NCBI GenBank assembly: GCA_944325335.1
Contig: CALUZR010000019.1
Span: 1 to 52,696, forward strand
Source of the DNA: an uncultured Parabacteroides sp.
GTDB taxonomy: Bacteria > Bacteroidota > Bacteroidia > Bacteroidales > Tannerellaceae
DNA: 52,696 nt
Reading direction: 5' to 3'
The notes under the pieces: model-generated
Databases searched by the model: none
What the model was told of the DNA's origin: nothing
What the model saw: the letters and a program-made list of their open reading frames with translations, nothing else
Shown: in pieces, positions 42,256 to 50,703 of the stretch
Layout: each line of letters opens with the position of its first letter
How positions within the stretch are numbered: position 1 is the first letter of the stretch
Made by a program: the position numbers and the translations under genes

Positions 42256-42878
42256 AAGGAAGCCTTATCATTGTCGGGTGCTTTCTATTGGGTGCGTTCT
42301 TGGGTTGGTTGAAAGTCCTCCCGGCATGGACCGTGCAAAGCGATTTGTCCTCGTACGTACTTTACGCCTTGATGCTTCAAGTCGGGATTGGTATCGGAAG
42401 CGACGCGAAACTGGGGCAGATCCTCCGGAGCATACGCCCGCGACTTCTGCTCGTGCCCTTGGCGACCATTACAGGAACGTTGCTCTTCTCCGCCCTTATC
42501 AGTTTCGTAATCGAACGATGGAGCCTCTCGGAGTGCCTGGCCGTAAGTAGTGGATTCGCCTACTATTCGCTTTCGTCCATCCTTATCAGCCAACTGAAGG
42601 AACCGACGCTGGGCGTACAGTTGGCCTCCGAGTTGGGGACGGTCGCCCTCATGGCCAATATCTTCCGCGAGATGTTCACCCTCCTGGGCGCTCCCTTATT
42701 CGTCCGTTACTTCGGACGATTGGCTCCCATCTGCGCGGGAGGAGCTACCACGATGGACACCACACTTCCCGTCATCACGCGCTATGCCGGCAACGACCTC
42801 GTGTTCGTGTCCATCCTCCATGGCATCTTGGTCGACTTCAGCGTCCCTTTCCTCGTCTCCTTTTTCTGCCAGTTGTAA
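42252..42878 (+). CDS. LysO-type lysine exporter, C-terminal subunit
   Basis: 208 aa, five to six membrane helices. LysO family motifs: LQVGIGIGSD, SSGFAYYSLSSILISQL, LGTVALMANIFREM and CAGGATTMDTTLPVI. Together with the preceding small gene it makes the full LysO fold as two polypeptides, a usual split in Bacteroidales. It ends 70 bases from the convergent histidine kinase gene. Confidence 0.9.
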   Translation: MKGSLIIVGCFLLGAFLGWLKVLPAWTVQSDLSSYVLYALMLQVGIGIGSDAKLGQILRSIRPRLLLVPLATITGTLLFSALISFVIERWSLSECLAVSSGFAYYSLSSILISQLKEPTLGVQLASELGTVALMANIFREMFTLLGAPLFVRYFGRLAPICAGGATTMDTTLPVITRYAGNDLVFVSILHGILVDFSVPFLVSFFCQL

Positions 42879-42948
42879 AGTGATGCCCTTGTTGAGCGGC
42901 AAATACCCCTTCCCTATGGAGCGAAATTACACGAAGAGCTTGTATTCT

Positions 42949-44268
42949 TTATCGTCCATTCGCCTCTTCCTCAAACCAAATCCGGAAGCGGGTAAGGTGG
43001 TCGTCGTCGGTGCGTAGCGAGAAGGTGCAACGATGTTGCGTGAGTACTTCGCGGATGAACATCAGTCCGATGCCTTGTCCGTCGGGTTTGGTCGAGAAGA
43101 AAGGCGTAAAGAGTTTGGCGGAGACTTCAGGCGTCAGGCCGCGTCCCGTGTCGGCAATCTCCAGGCAGACGGGCGAAGGCGTCGTGCGGATGTAAATATC
43201 CCCATCGTTTCCGATAGATTCGGCGGCATTCTTTATGATATTAAGCAAGACTTGTTCGAAGAGTGCCCGGTCGAGGCGGACGGGCGCAAGCGCAGGGGCA
43301 AGGTCGAGATGGATGCGAATGTGACGATCCATGCAGATTGTCTCCATAAAGCGTTTGCAGGAGAGGACCAGTTCTTCGAGACAAACAGGTGCCAGTGTAG
43401 GTGAAGGAATCCGCACCACGTCGGCAAATTGCGTAATGAAACGGCTGAGGCTGTAGCAGCGGTCGGTCGAGACCTGGAGCACTTCGCGTGCGTCCTGCAT
43501 CTCTTCTTGTCCGGATAGCGCGTCGTCGAGCGTGTCGAGCGTCGACGTAATGCCCGCTATCGTGTTGTTTACCTCGTGGGCAATCATGCGGATTACCTTT
43601 TCGTACGCTTTCTTTTCCGCTTTGAATACTTCGTGAGTCAAGGTCTCTACCAGGAAAAATTCATGGCGGAAACCACAATCCATAAAAGCGGATCGCGTAC
43701 ATTTATATATATTGGCGTCGCTGAGGCGCACGGTACGCGATACATCAGGCGGCACGTCGGCGAGCGATTGGAGCAAAGGGTGTGTGCAACTCGCCAGCGG
43801 ACGGCCTTTCCACATCGACTCATCTGGTGTGTGGAGCATCCGCTGCGCGGCCGGATTGAGCGAATGCAATCGGCCTTCAAGGTCGAGGATAATCACACCC
43901 ATAGGCGAAGCGTTGACCAATAAATCGAGAAAGTGGTTCTGCTCGCGGAGGTGCAGGCGTTCGTTCTTGAGCTGCTCCATGATGCGGTTGAAGACGTCCA
44001 CGATGCGGTCTGCTTCGCGTTGCCCCACATGTCCGAGGCGCGAACTGAAATCCTGTTCCTTCAGCAAGTCCATGCCATTGCCTATGGTTTCCAATGGTTT
44101 CACAATCCGCCGGTAAAACACAACAAGATATACCAAGAGGCACACGACCAATCCTTCGGTCAGCATAAACAACAGCCGCGAATACCCTCCGATAATCAAG
44201 TAGCTAAACAGCCCTACGAGGAGCAAAAGCCATGCTACCAATCCTATAAATAGACTCCTTATGCGCAT
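42949..44268 (-). CDS. Sensor histidine kinase (NtrY-like) of a sigma-54 two-component system
   Basis: 439 aa. Two membrane helices (about 4-25 and 30-52) with almost no periplasmic loop, a HAMP-like linker, a PAS domain (about 110-200), the phosphorylation site in RMIAHEVNNTIAGI, and a C-terminal ATPase with NIIKNAAESI (N box), IADTGRGLT (G1) and GQGIGLMFIRE (G2). The lack of a periplasmic sensing domain suggests it senses a cytosolic or membrane signal. Its start overlaps the response regulator gene by 10 bases. Confidence 0.93.
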   Translation of the reverse strand: MRIRSLFIGLVAWLLLLVGLFSYLIIGGYSRLLFMLTEGLVVCLLVYLVVFYRRIVKPLETIGNGMDLLKEQDFSSRLGHVGQREADRIVDVFNRIMEQLKNERLHLREQNHFLDLLVNASPMGVIILDLEGRLHSLNPAAQRMLHTPDESMWKGRPLASCTHPLLQSLADVPPDVSRTVRLSDANIYKCTRSAFMDCGFRHEFFLVETLTHEVFKAEKKAYEKVIRMIAHEVNNTIAGITSTLDTLDDALSGQEEMQDAREVLQVSTDRCYSLSRFITQFADVVRIPSPTLAPVCLEELVLSCKRFMETICMDRHIRIHLDLAPALAPVRLDRALFEQVLLNIIKNAAESIGNDGDIYIRTTPSPVCLEIADTGRGLTPEVSAKLFTPFFSTKPDGQGIGLMFIREVLTQHRCTFSLRTDDDHLTRFRIWFEEEANGR

Positions 44269-45629
44269 CCGTCATTGCCTTTCTCCTGTAATCCATATTT
44301 GACCAATCGCCGGTAAAGCGACGAGCGGGTGATGCCCAATGCTTGTGCCGTCTGCGAAAGGTTGTGGTGGTGCGTCTCGAGCGCTTGCACGATGCGGCAA
44401 CGCTCCAGTTCTTCAAGCGTCAATCCTTCCCATGAAACCGTAGAAGAAACGGCATTCGCCCCTCCGAACCGCCGGAAATCGTCTGCTTCGATACGCTGTT
44501 TGCCCGACATCAGCAACGTGCGCTCAACCAAATTCTTCAGCTCGCGAATATTGCCCGGGAAAGGCAATTGCTGCAGATACTCTAATGCCTCGGCCGAGAA
44601 TTCAACGGATGTGAGCGCGTTTGCCTTCGTAAGTAATCCGGCAAAGTGTTTTGCCAGCAACGGAATATCTTCGCGCCGCTCGCGAAGGGCGGGCAAATGG
44701 AGCGTGATGAGGTTGATTCGGTAGAAAAGGTCTTCGCGGAAAGCGTGCGCCGCCACCATCGATGGCAGGTCGCGGTTCGTCGCGCTCACTACACGGACAT
44801 CTACTTTGCGCGGCCGGCTATCGCCCAACACTTCGAACGTTTGGTCCTGCAAGACGCGCAACAACTTGACTTGGCAGGAGAGTTCCAGCTCGCCAATCTC
44901 GTCCAGGAAAATCGTCCCTTTGTCCGCCAACTCGAAGCGTCCCTTGCGATCTACGTAGGCATCCGTAAAGGCTCCTTTCTTATGCCCGAACATTTCGCTC
45001 TCGAACAGGCTCTGCGACAAGCCGCCGAGGTTCACTTTCACGAATGCCTCCTGGGCACGCGGACTGTTGGCGTGGATGGCTTCGGCGATGAGCTCCTTCC
45101 CGGTACCGCTTTCACCCGTGATGAGCACCGATGCCGTGGTGGGTGCAATGCGGGCGACCGTCTCCAGTACGTGCCGAAGTCCCGCGCTTACGCCTATGAT
45201 CCGTTCGAAATACGCCTGTGTTTGCGCGGGTTTATCGTTGTTTTCTTCCGCGTTTAGTACTAAGGCATTTCGGATGGACTTCAGCAACATGAGATTGTTC
45301 CAGGGCTTGGTGATGAAATCGAAGGCGCCGGCCTGCATCCCTTGGACGGCCAACGAGATGGAACCCCACGCCGTCATGAGGATGACCGGCACGTGCGGGC
45401 GGAGCGTCTTTACCTGTTTCAAGAGTTGGAGCCCCTCTTCGCCCGTGGTAGTGAGCGAGAAGTTCATATCCATTAATACCAGCTGCGGCGTGGAGGCACG
45501 GAGAGCCGCCAAGGCCTCGTGCGGCGTCGCGGTCGTTTCCGGCAGATAGCCTGCCCGTTTGAGGAGGAAGGCCAGCGAGGAGCGCACCGCCGCATCGTCG
45601 TCTATAATTAATATATGGGAAGTCGTCAT
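44259..45629 (-). CDS. Sigma-54-dependent response regulator (NtrC family)
   Basis: 456 aa. Receiver domain (1-125, IIDDDAA and the phospho-acceptor Asp in VLMDMNFS); AAA+ domain (about 145-375) with GESGTGKE, the sigma-54 contact loop GAFTDA in place of the more usual GAFTGA, FLDEIGEL and the Arg fingers; Fis-type HTH at the end (LSQTAQALGITRSSLYRRL). It activates sigma-54 RNA polymerase after phosphorylation by the kinase encoded next. The operon's own -24/-12 promoter and an upstream inverted repeat suggest self-activation. Three bases separate it from the TolC-family gene. Confidence 0.95.
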   Translation of the reverse strand: MTTSHILIIDDDAAVRSSLAFLLKRAGYLPETTATPHEALAALRASTPQLVLMDMNFSLTTTGEEGLQLLKQVKTLRPHVPVILMTAWGSISLAVQGMQAGAFDFITKPWNNLMLLKSIRNALVLNAEENNDKPAQTQAYFERIIGVSAGLRHVLETVARIAPTTASVLITGESGTGKELIAEAIHANSPRAQEAFVKVNLGGLSQSLFESEMFGHKKGAFTDAYVDRKGRFELADKGTIFLDEIGELELSCQVKLLRVLQDQTFEVLGDSRPRKVDVRVVSATNRDLPSMVAAHAFREDLFYRINLITLHLPALRERREDIPLLAKHFAGLLTKANALTSVEFSAEALEYLQQLPFPGNIRELKNLVERTLLMSGKQRIEADDFRRFGGANAVSSTVSWEGLTLEELERCRIVQALETHHHNLSQTAQALGITRSSLYRRLVKYGLQEKGNDGCA

Positions 45630-45632
45630 ACG

Positions 45633-47120
45633 TTATTGCTTGATTAGTTTTTCGAATTCGGCATCTAAAGTACGATTATTTATAAAATCGTACAACGTCA
45701 GGCTGCGGATATTGTAGAAATAGTACCAATAATAGTACAGCTCCTCGATGTGCTTTTGCCGCGCATTGTCTTTGCTGCTTTGGGCGTCGTTCAGTTCGAG
45801 GATATCAATTTGTCCCACCATAAAGGTCTCTATCGAAGTGTGGTAACGCCGTTCGGCCAGCGTGTCGACCACCGAGGCGATCTCCAGTTGCGCCGCTTGG
45901 TTGTTGAAGTTCTCTACGAGGAGGAAAATGTTCTGGTTAAAATCCAGCTCCTCTTGCCGGATTTTCGATAGCTCTACTTCGCGGTTCGATTCGGCCACCT
46001 TCACCTTCCCTTTCCGCTTGCCCCAATCCAGGAGGGGAATCGTGAAACCTACTTCTACGATTTGGTTATCTTTTAGGGGATTATATGCCCCGGCTATGTC
46101 TACGTCCTTGCCCGTATAGCCTACCGAGGCAAAGAGGTTGATCCCGAAACGTTCGCCTTTGGCCGTGGCCACGGCATAATCCGCCTCATAGCGCCGACGG
46201 AGGATGTTTTTGGCAAATGCGTTGTTCGCCTGCGCCTTTTCCAGCACTTGGCCGTAGCGGAGGCGGACATCCGTGGCCGTTTCGGGCATCGAGGGATGAA
46301 TCACGTCCTGCTCGCCCAGTCCGAGGAAGGAGCGGAGGCGGAACATCATCGAGTTGAAATTCGACACCGCCTCCGTCACCTTCCCTTCGGCTTGCAGGGC
46401 GGACTGCTTCAGTTGCATCAGGTCGATTTCCGAGATATGCCCGATGCGCCGCTTGGCCTGGGCGATGTCGTAGAGCTTTCGGGCGTTGGCGAGGTTCTGC
46501 CGGCAAACCTCCAGGTTGTCTTCCGCCAGCAAGAGGTTGAAGTAATGGGTGATGGTGGTGAGCGTGACCTCCTCGACGCTTTCCATGTAGGCCGCCTTGG
46601 CCTCCTCGTAGCGCACCGGTTCGATGCGCCGTTTCCATTTCTGGTCATTCACACCGAAGATGGGCTGCGTCAACGTGAGGCTCACCGGCACGCTCATGAA
46701 CTCGTTCCGTGCCCCCGCGCCGAGCTGCCGCGTGAAGTCGAGCGAGGTATTCAGGGCGATTTGGCCGCCCGTCAGCGCGAGGTTTTGGGTGATGGAAATC
46801 TCGCCGTTCAATCCTAACATATTATCTTGCACATAGGTATACGAGCCGTCTGCCTGCTGGTACTTAGCATATTGTTTGCTATACGAAGGCAAAGTGCCCG
46901 TAAATATCACCTCCGGAAGCTGGTCCGCTTGGTGCGTCCGGTACTCCCAATAGGCCGATTTCAGTTCACCCAGCGCGACCGCCGCATCTACCGACTGCCG
47001 TTGCGCCAGCCGGATGGCCTCGGCAAGTGTGAGGTCCAGCTGCCGCATTTCATGCTCGGCCGCCAGTTCCAGCCACCCGCCCAGGCTTAATCCCATGATT
47101 AAAATTCCCAATCGTTTCAT
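45633..47120 (-). CDS. TolC-family outer membrane protein
   Basis: 495 aa from the ATG at 47120 (MKRLGILIMGLSLGGWLELA). A longer frame to 47303 is rejected: it would include the sigma-54 promoter. Signal peptide, then long coiled-coil helices with OEP repeats (EAIRLAQRQSVDAAVALGEL; NLEVCRQNLANARKLYDIA; VDTLAERRYHTSIETFMVGQ). It should form the outer membrane channel for an inner-membrane exporter, none of which is in this window. It is first in an operon with a sigma-54 regulator and kinase, so the exported substrate is probably linked to the signal they sense. Confidence 0.9.
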   Translation of the reverse strand: MKRLGILIMGLSLGGWLELAAEHEMRQLDLTLAEAIRLAQRQSVDAAVALGELKSAYWEYRTHQADQLPEVIFTGTLPSYSKQYAKYQQADGSYTYVQDNMLGLNGEISITQNLALTGGQIALNTSLDFTRQLGAGARNEFMSVPVSLTLTQPIFGVNDQKWKRRIEPVRYEEAKAAYMESVEEVTLTTITHYFNLLLAEDNLEVCRQNLANARKLYDIAQAKRRIGHISEIDLMQLKQSALQAEGKVTEAVSNFNSMMFRLRSFLGLGEQDVIHPSMPETATDVRLRYGQVLEKAQANNAFAKNILRRRYEADYAVATAKGERFGINLFASVGYTGKDVDIAGAYNPLKDNQIVEVGFTIPLLDWGKRKGKVKVAESNREVELSKIRQEELDFNQNIFLLVENFNNQAAQLEIASVVDTLAERRYHTSIETFMVGQIDILELNDAQSSKDNARQKHIEELYYYWYYFYNIRSLTLYDFINNRTLDAEFEKLIKQ

Positions 47121-47145
47121 TTCCTTATTTTGTTTGCCTATAAAG

Positions 47146-47161
47146 GGCAAATGTTGTGCCA
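47146..47161 (-). promoter_or_regulatory. Sigma-54 (-24/-12) promoter of the TolC-regulator-kinase operon
   Basis: Reverse strand TGGCACAACATTTGCC matches the sigma-54 consensus TGGCAC-N5-TTGC at every conserved position. Predicted start near 47135, 15 bases before the ATG. Confidence 0.85.
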
Positions 47162-47206
47162 GAATAGGGAAATAGCTGAGAATCAAACGAGCTCTTCTTT
47201 CTCCAG

Positions 47207-47222
47207 TGTCCGATTCCGGACA
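47207..47222. promoter_or_regulatory. Inverted repeat, probable enhancer site of the sigma-54 activator
   Basis: TGTCCG-ATTC-CGGACA, perfect 6-bp arms, about 55 bases upstream of the -24 element, the usual distance for an NtrC-type upstream activating site. Confidence 0.65.
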
Positions 47223-47246
47223 GGTTGGGTTCGGGAATGGATAGGG

Positions 47247-47352
47247 GGCGCGGAGGCAATTAATAATTAACAATGAACAAGTAAAAACGCAAGGATTAGA
47301 CACGGAGGCACGGGGCTTTTTTTAAGGTAAAGGCTCCGTGCTTTCATTTTAA
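47247..47352. repeat. Dispersed repeat with hairpin, left of the DUF6261-like gene
   Basis: GCGCGGAGGCAATTAATAAT, a run to CAAGTAAAAA, then CACGGAGGCACGGGGC pairing with GCTCCGTGC (47308-47316/47333-47341). The same sequence in inverted orientation lies at 48852-48932 on the far side of the gene. Together with the sigma-54 sites, a promoter and array 7 this accounts for the 565-base gap. Confidence 0.7.
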
Positions 47353-47407
47353 ACGCGGGGACGCAGTGCGGACGGCAAAATAATTTGATAAAAAACAATT
47401 AGAATGC

Positions 47408-47437
47408 TTGCATTTCCGGATGGAATGGCTAACTTTG
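47408..47437 (+). promoter_or_regulatory. Promoter of the DUF6261-like gene
   Basis: TTG (47408-47410), 19 bases, TAACTTTG (47430-47437). It predicts a leader of about 240 bases that contains array 7. Confidence 0.75.
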
Positions 47438-47468
47438 CGGATGTGCTCTTTTAAAGAATGAAAACACG

Positions 47469-47651
47469 TCCTACCAGGTAGGAAAGCTTCCCGGCTTGAC
47501 GGAGAAAGAATCCTACCAGGTAGGAAAGCTTCCCGGCCTAACGGAGAAAGAATCCTACCAGGTAGGAAAGTCTCCCGGTCTGGCGGAGAAAGAATCCTAC
47601 CAGGTAGGAAAGTCTCTCGGTCTGACGGAGAAGGTTTCCTACCTGGTAGGA
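47469..47651. repeat. Tandem array 7, 42-bp period, in the leader of the DUF6261-like gene
   Basis: TCCTACCAGGTAGGA (7-bp arms around one base) starts at 47469, 47511, 47553 and 47595; a fifth copy at 47637 has the centre flipped, TCCTACCTGGTAGGA. The remainder of each unit reads AAGCTTCCCGGC...GGAGAAAGAA. One phase stays open through all units because 42 is a multiple of three, but it would need a TTG start and runs into the real gene in another frame. Confidence 0.95.
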
Positions 47652-47685
47652 ACGCGAATTGAAACTAATTTTAATCTATACGAAG

Positions 47686-48825
47686 ATGAAGAAGATAAAA
47701 GCTATCGTTAAAAAGTTGAGAAATTATGCCCGCAACGGCGAGCATTACCGTTACCATGCAGACGTGACTAATATCATCACGCCGATTCTTGCCGAGAAAT
47801 ATAAGATTTCGCTTATTTATTCTCCGTATATCACGCTTTTTAATGATGAAAAACTCGTGTATAAACAGAACATGAAGTTTGATTTGACGGAGGAAATCGA
47901 GTCTAAAGACCACATTCGCGACGAGCTTTTCATTTACCTGAAGGGCATCATCGAAGGAAATTTGCATTGCCCGATCGAGGCTAAAAAAGCGGCGGCGAAG
48001 AAGTTGGATTACGCGCTTTCTCCGTACAAGAAGGCGAATGATTTGCCGTATGCCGAAAATACGTCGGAAATTGAAAACGCGCTGGAAGAATTGAAATCGG
48101 AAAAATATGCGCCCTCGGTGACGGAGCTGGGTCTGGACGATGCCGTGACGCAGTTGGAAGCTGCCAACCTCGATTTCAACACGACCTACCAGGCGCGTTC
48201 AGGAGAAAAACTGCAGCGTAGCGAACGGGTATCGATGAAGACTCTCCGTCCGCAGGTAGATGAAGCGTATGTGGCTGTTGTCAATGCGATTAACGCTCTT
48301 TATATGGCGAATGAAATCGCTACGAAGGACGAGACGACGCGCGAGGAATTAGGTGGAATTATCGACAGTGTCAATGCGTTGATTGTCCAGCTGGAGGAAA
48401 CGTTAAGCCGACGTGGAAGTAGCCCAAGTACGGATGATGAGGAGGAACCGGAACCCGAACCTACTCCAACTCCGGAGCCCGAACCCACCACCCCCGAAAT
48501 CACCAAATTCTACCCCAAAGAGGGTGCGAATCCGGACAAACCGTTGGAATTTCCGCGAAATAAAACGGCGGTGCTGGAAGGTAAGGGCTTGAAGCTCGTC
48601 GATTCTCCTGAAGGCAAAAAGGCGCAGCTTGTGCTGATTAATTATGTAGAGCAACGAATGCCGCATGAAGATTCCGCTATCTTGCTCAATACCGACGAGA
48701 AGATAGAATTTACGATGATGTATGACGCGGCGGAAGGGCAATACAACTTCCAGATTGAGACCTATCCGAACGGGACGGAGGAAGTGGTAGTCATTAAATA
48801 TCCGGAAACGATCACGCTTATTTAA
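47686..48825 (+). CDS. DUF6261-like protein with Pro/Glu linker and C-terminal beta domain
   Basis: 379 aa from the ATG at 47686; a TTG at 47659 is less likely. Residues 1-~235 are helical, beginning with a basic stretch and HYRYHADVTNIITPI, matching a multi-copy Bacteroidales family I recall as DUF6261. A low-complexity Glu/Pro/Thr linker (near 245-275) leads to a small beta-rich domain (about 280-379) with LEGKGLKLVDSPEGKKAQLV, like DUF4469/IPT-type folds. No signal peptide. The gene, its promoter and array lie between inverted copies of one repeat. Confidence 0.75.
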   Translation: MKKIKAIVKKLRNYARNGEHYRYHADVTNIITPILAEKYKISLIYSPYITLFNDEKLVYKQNMKFDLTEEIESKDHIRDELFIYLKGIIEGNLHCPIEAKKAAAKKLDYALSPYKKANDLPYAENTSEIENALEELKSEKYAPSVTELGLDDAVTQLEAANLDFNTTYQARSGEKLQRSERVSMKTLRPQVDEAYVAVVNAINALYMANEIATKDETTREELGGIIDSVNALIVQLEETLSRRGSSPSTDDEEEPEPEPTPTPEPEPTTPEITKFYPKEGANPDKPLEFPRNKTAVLEGKGLKLVDSPEGKKAQLVLINYVEQRMPHEDSAILLNTDEKIEFTMMYDAAEGQYNFQIETYPNGTEEVVVIKYPETITLI

Positions 48826-48851
48826 TGAAGAATTAAGAATAAAGAATGAAG

Positions 48852-48932
48852 AATAAGAGGCGCGGGGGCAAGGGAGCTTTTAATTTTTACTTGTTAATTA
48901 TTAATTGCTCCGTGCCTCCGCGCCTCTGTGTT
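48852..48932. repeat. Dispersed repeat with long hairpin, right of the DUF6261-like gene
   Basis: GAGGCGCGGGGGCAAGGGAG pairs with CTCCGTGCCTCCGCGCCTC across ~30 bases containing TTACTTGTTAATTATTAATT. Acts as a plausible terminator. In inverted orientation it matches 47247-47290. Confidence 0.7.
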
Positions 48933-48989
48933 CAAAAATAGCGGGGTTCAAAAATAGCAGGAAGCCGTTTTCATCCCATATTTTTTTCG

Positions 48990-48997
48990 TACATTTG
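48990..48997 (+). promoter_or_regulatory. -7 element of the DUF4254-GT9 operon
   Basis: TACATTTG, 39 bases before the ATG at 49036. Confidence 0.5.
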
Positions 48998-49035
48998 CCC
49001 TACCAATTTTTGTACAATTAAAAAACAACGAGAAG

Positions 49036-49641
49036 ATGTTTAGCGAAAAATGTTACCATATTTTTGAACAGGCTACGGATGCGTACCACGTGACGGACAA
49101 TGTGAATGCGACGATTCACAATCCTTACCCCGTGAAAAGCATTGAGTTCTACCTCTATTTAAAGAATTGGATTGATGCCGTGCAGTGGCATCTGGAAGAT
49201 ATCATACGCGACCCGGACATCGACCCGGTGGAGGCGCTCCGCATCAAACGGCGCATCGACAAGTCGAACCAGGACCGTACCGACCTCGTAGAGCTGATCG
49301 ACAGTTTCTTCTTGGATAAATACAAAGAGGTGAAGCCGCTGTCCGATGCGACGATCAATACCGAAAGTCCGGCCTGGGCCATCGACCGCCTCTCGATCCT
49401 CCGCCTCAAGATTTACCACATGGAAGAGGAGGTGCACCGCCCCGACGCGACGGCCGCCCACAAATCGCGGTGCGAAGAGAAACTGGCCACGCTCCTGGAG
49501 CAGAAGAAAGACCTCTCGACCGCCATCGACCAGCTGCTGGCCGACATCCACGCCGGGCGCAAATACATGAAGGTATATAAACAGATGAAGATGTATAATG
49601 ACCCGACGCTCAACCCGGTGTTGTATGGGAGGCATTCGTAA
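49036..49641 (+). CDS. DUF4254 protein in a glycosyltransferase operon
   Basis: 201 aa, soluble and mostly helical. Family features: a start with FHATDAYH-like sequence, NPYPxKSIEFYLYLKNWID, IDKSNQDRTDLVELIDSFF and SPAWAIDRLSILRLKIYHM. This DUF4254 family regularly precedes a GT9 gene in Bacteroidales; its role in lipopolysaccharide core assembly is guessed from that. Three bases separate it from the glycosyltransferase gene. Confidence 0.85.
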   Translation: MFSEKCYHIFEQATDAYHVTDNVNATIHNPYPVKSIEFYLYLKNWIDAVQWHLEDIIRDPDIDPVEALRIKRRIDKSNQDRTDLVELIDSFFLDKYKEVKPLSDATINTESPAWAIDRLSILRLKIYHMEEEVHRPDATAAHKSRCEEKLATLLEQKKDLSTAIDQLLADIHAGRKYMKVYKQMKMYNDPTLNPVLYGRHS

Positions 49642-49644
49642 GTT

Positions 49645-50694
49645 ATGGCACATTTCTTAGTCATCCGCCTTTCGGCCATCGGCGATGTCGCCATGACGAT
49701 CCCCGTGGTCTATTCGGTGGCCCGCACGAATCCGCAGCACCGGTTCACGGTCTTGACGCAAGCCTTCTTGATGCCGCTCTTCATGAACCGGCCGGAGAAT
49801 GTGGAGGTCGTCGGGATTAATACAAAGACGACGGAGAAGCGCCTGGGTGGTTTGTTGCGCTTCTGCTCCGTCTTGCTGCATACGCCCTACGACGCGGTGC
49901 TCGACTTGCATCATGTCCTTCGTACCATGGTTATTTCGAATCTATTCCGACTGAAAGGGACGAAGGTGTATGTCGTCGACAAAGCACGCATCGAACGGCA
50001 CCAATTGGTGCAAGAGTCGGAATGGCCCAAAAAGCCGTTGCGCCCCGTCGTGAAGCGGTACGAGGATGTGTTCCGTCAGGCAGGATTGGCTTATCAGGAA
50101 TCGTTTACCTCGCTCTTTCCGGAGAAAGCGCCTTGCGAGGTTGCCCGCCGTGCGCTATCGGCAGAATTATCGCTCGACGGAGCGGAACAAAAAAGATGGA
50201 TTGGCGTGGCCCCGTTTGCGAAACATCGGGGGAAAATCTATCCGCCAGAACGGATGGAGCAGGTGATTGCCCGCCTCGCGGCCCGGCCGGATACGCAGGT
50301 GTATCTTTTCGGCGGACGAGGAGCGGAAGAAGAGACGTTACGGCGGTGGGCTGCACCCTATATAAATGTATCCTGCGTGGCGGGACGTTTCCGGCTCGAC
50401 CAGGAGCTGCGGCTCATCCATCAGCTTGACCTGCTTATTTGCATGGATTCGGCCAATATGCATTTCGCTTCGCTGGTCGGGACACGGGTGCTCTCCATCT
50501 GGGGCGCGACGCATCCATACGCCGGTTTCTACGGCTATCGGCAGGAGATAGATTATGCGGTGCAGCTTCCGCTTCGTTGCCGTCCCTGTTCCATTTACGG
50601 GCAGAAGCCTTGCCGGCGGGGCGATTGGGCGTGCATGACGCAGCTTCCGCCAGAAGACATTTTAAATAAGGTGGAATATATTTTGGACAATTAA
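49645..50694 (+). CDS. Glycosyltransferase family 9 (heptosyltransferase-like)
   Basis: 349 aa GT-B enzyme. RLSAIGDVAMTIPVVYSV at the start is the ADP-sugar transferase glycine loop of GT9, and the C-terminal half shows GVAPFAKHRGKIYPPERMEQ and LLICMDSANMHFASLVGTRV with the conserved Asp and the WGATHPYAGFYGY stretch. It should add a sugar to the inner core of lipopolysaccharide or lipo-oligosaccharide at the cytosolic face. The preceding and following genes probably belong to the same envelope pathway. Confidence 0.93.
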   Translation: MAHFLVIRLSAIGDVAMTIPVVYSVARTNPQHRFTVLTQAFLMPLFMNRPENVEVVGINTKTTEKRLGGLLRFCSVLLHTPYDAVLDLHHVLRTMVISNLFRLKGTKVYVVDKARIERHQLVQESEWPKKPLRPVVKRYEDVFRQAGLAYQESFTSLFPEKAPCEVARRALSAELSLDGAEQKRWIGVAPFAKHRGKIYPPERMEQVIARLAARPDTQVYLFGGRGAEEETLRRWAAPYINVSCVAGRFRLDQELRLIHQLDLLICMDSANMHFASLVGTRVLSIWGATHPYAGFYGYRQEIDYAVQLPLRCRPCSIYGQKPCRRGDWACMTQLPPEDILNKVEYILDN

Positions 50695-50703
50695 TCATTT
50701 AGC

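Noticed and set aside
47121..47303. N-terminal extension of the TolC-family protein
   Set aside because: It would translate through the sigma-54 promoter and enhancer; the ATG at 47120 is followed at once by a signal peptide.
47496..47711. 72-residue repeat peptide frame through array 7 (TEKESYQVGK units)
   Set aside because: Needs a TTG start, overlaps the real gene in another frame, and exists only because 42 is divisible by three. Kept as a weak possibility only.
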